Below, one piece after another: positions 20,772-21,132 of a stretch of 21,132 nt of DNA. Under the pieces are notes generated by a model. That model saw only the letters and a program-made list of their open reading frames with translations. It made no database searches and was not told the DNA's origin. Each line of letters begins with the position of its first letter. Position 1 is the first letter of the stretch. Source of the DNA: an uncultured Collinsella sp. (GTDB lineage Bacteria; Actinomycetota; Coriobacteriia; Coriobacteriales; Coriobacteriaceae); NCBI GenBank assembly GCA_900545165.1, contig UQYA01000028.1, forward strand, positions 1-21,132, given 5' to 3'. The position numbers and the translations under genes are program-made.

Positions 20772-21132
20772 ATGAATCTTCACCTTTCTCAGTCTGATGG
20801 CTTTTTGCGTGTGGCGGCGGCGTCGCCGCGGATTCGCGTGGCCGATGTCGAGGGCAATGCCGAGGTTGCGCTGGCGGCTGTTCGCGAGGCTACCGAGCGC
20901 GGCGTTCGCGCGCTGGTGCTGCCCGAGCTTAACCTGACCGGCTATACCGCGGCCGACCTGTTCCATAACCGCACGCTGCTGCATGCCTGCGAGGCTGCTC
21001 TGGTGCATATCCTCGACGAGACTCGTGAGTTGCCGATTGTCTTTACCATTGGTCTTCCCGTTGCAGTTGCCGAGAATATCTACAACTGCGCCGCCGTGTG
21101 CTGCGCGGGCGAGCTTTTGGGCCTCACGGCCA
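20772..21132 (+). CDS. nadE: NAD(+) synthase, glutamine-dependent (N-terminal part; runs off the window)
   Basis: The first 120 residues of a protein open to the right edge are visible. FLRVAAASPRIRVADVEGNAEVALAAVREA and then VRALVLPELNLTGYTAADLFHNRTLL are typical of the nitrilase-like glutaminase domain of glutamine-dependent NAD synthase; the Glu of LPELNLTGY is the expected member of the Cys-Glu-Lys triad. LPIVFTIGLPVAVAENIYNCAAVCCAGELLGLTA continues the same fold. The lysine, catalytic cysteine and C-terminal synthetase domain would lie beyond the window. The enzyme makes NAD from deamido-NAD, ATP and glutamine. The ATG has GGGAG (20760-20764) at 7 nt. Other nitrilase-family amidases share this fold, but the TGYTAADLF string favours NadE. 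Confidence 0.85.
   Translation, partial: MNLHLSQSDGFLRVAAASPRIRVADVEGNAEVALAAVREATERGVRALVLPELNLTGYTAADLFHNRTLLHACEAALVHILDETRELPIVFTIGLPVAVAENIYNCAAVCCAGELLGLTA

Overview
The window is G+C-rich (roughly 60% by eye) bacterial chromosome with short intergenic gaps, strong GGAGG-type ribosome binding sites and mostly ATG starts. The gene set suggests an actinobacterium of the Coriobacteriia, most likely a gut Collinsella: a YfcC-type carrier, a fructosamine-type catabolic operon, SdpR/SdpI, EttA, and Ser/Thr-rich or Glu/Pro-rich hypothetical proteins. The genus is inferred from gene content, not from a marker gene. No rRNA, tRNA, CRISPR array, transposase or phage gene was seen.

Layout. (1) 161-1727: two independent HAD-family phosphatases, separated and followed by intrinsic terminators. 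(2) 1878-13265: a large co-directional catabolic locus. It holds a GntR/UTRA regulator, a YfcC carrier, a YtcJ-type amidohydrolase, a FrlC-like epimerase, a FrlB-like SIS deglycase and a FrlD-like PfkB kinase. A strong internal hairpin terminator follows. After it come a second, divergent PfkB kinase, a TIM-barrel amidohydrolase, a YjbQ protein, a BtpA/SgcQ-family protein and an FGGY sugar kinase. (3) 13345-14939, minus strand: tatD and tcdA, housekeeping genes. (4) 15119-16094: an sdpR-sdpI autorepressor/immunity pair with a readable promoter and operator. (5) 16279-17958: ettA, followed by a structured inverted-repeat intergenic element and a bidirectional terminator. (6) 18173-20568, minus strand: two hypothetical proteins with strongly biased composition. 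(7) 20772 to the window end: the start of nadE.

How the genes fit together. FrlB, FrlC and FrlD homologues beside a GntR regulator match the logic of the E. coli fructoselysine (frl) pathway: import, 6-phosphorylation by a PfkB kinase, optional C3 epimerisation, then SIS-domain cleavage to glucose-6-phosphate plus free amine. The carrier and hydrolase resemble the arrangement of the Salmonella fructose-asparagine (fra) system more than E. coli frl. The second half of the locus is not part of either canonical pathway and is the most likely place for undescribed biochemistry. Both amidohydrolases have altered HxH metal motifs, and the second PfkB kinase has a changed sugar-binding motif. A perfect 10-3-10 palindrome lies just downstream of a candidate promoter ahead of the carrier gene and is the best operator candidate for the locus.

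Limits. All family calls rest on reading motifs and on remembered family sequences; no database search was run. Substrate assignments are predictions.
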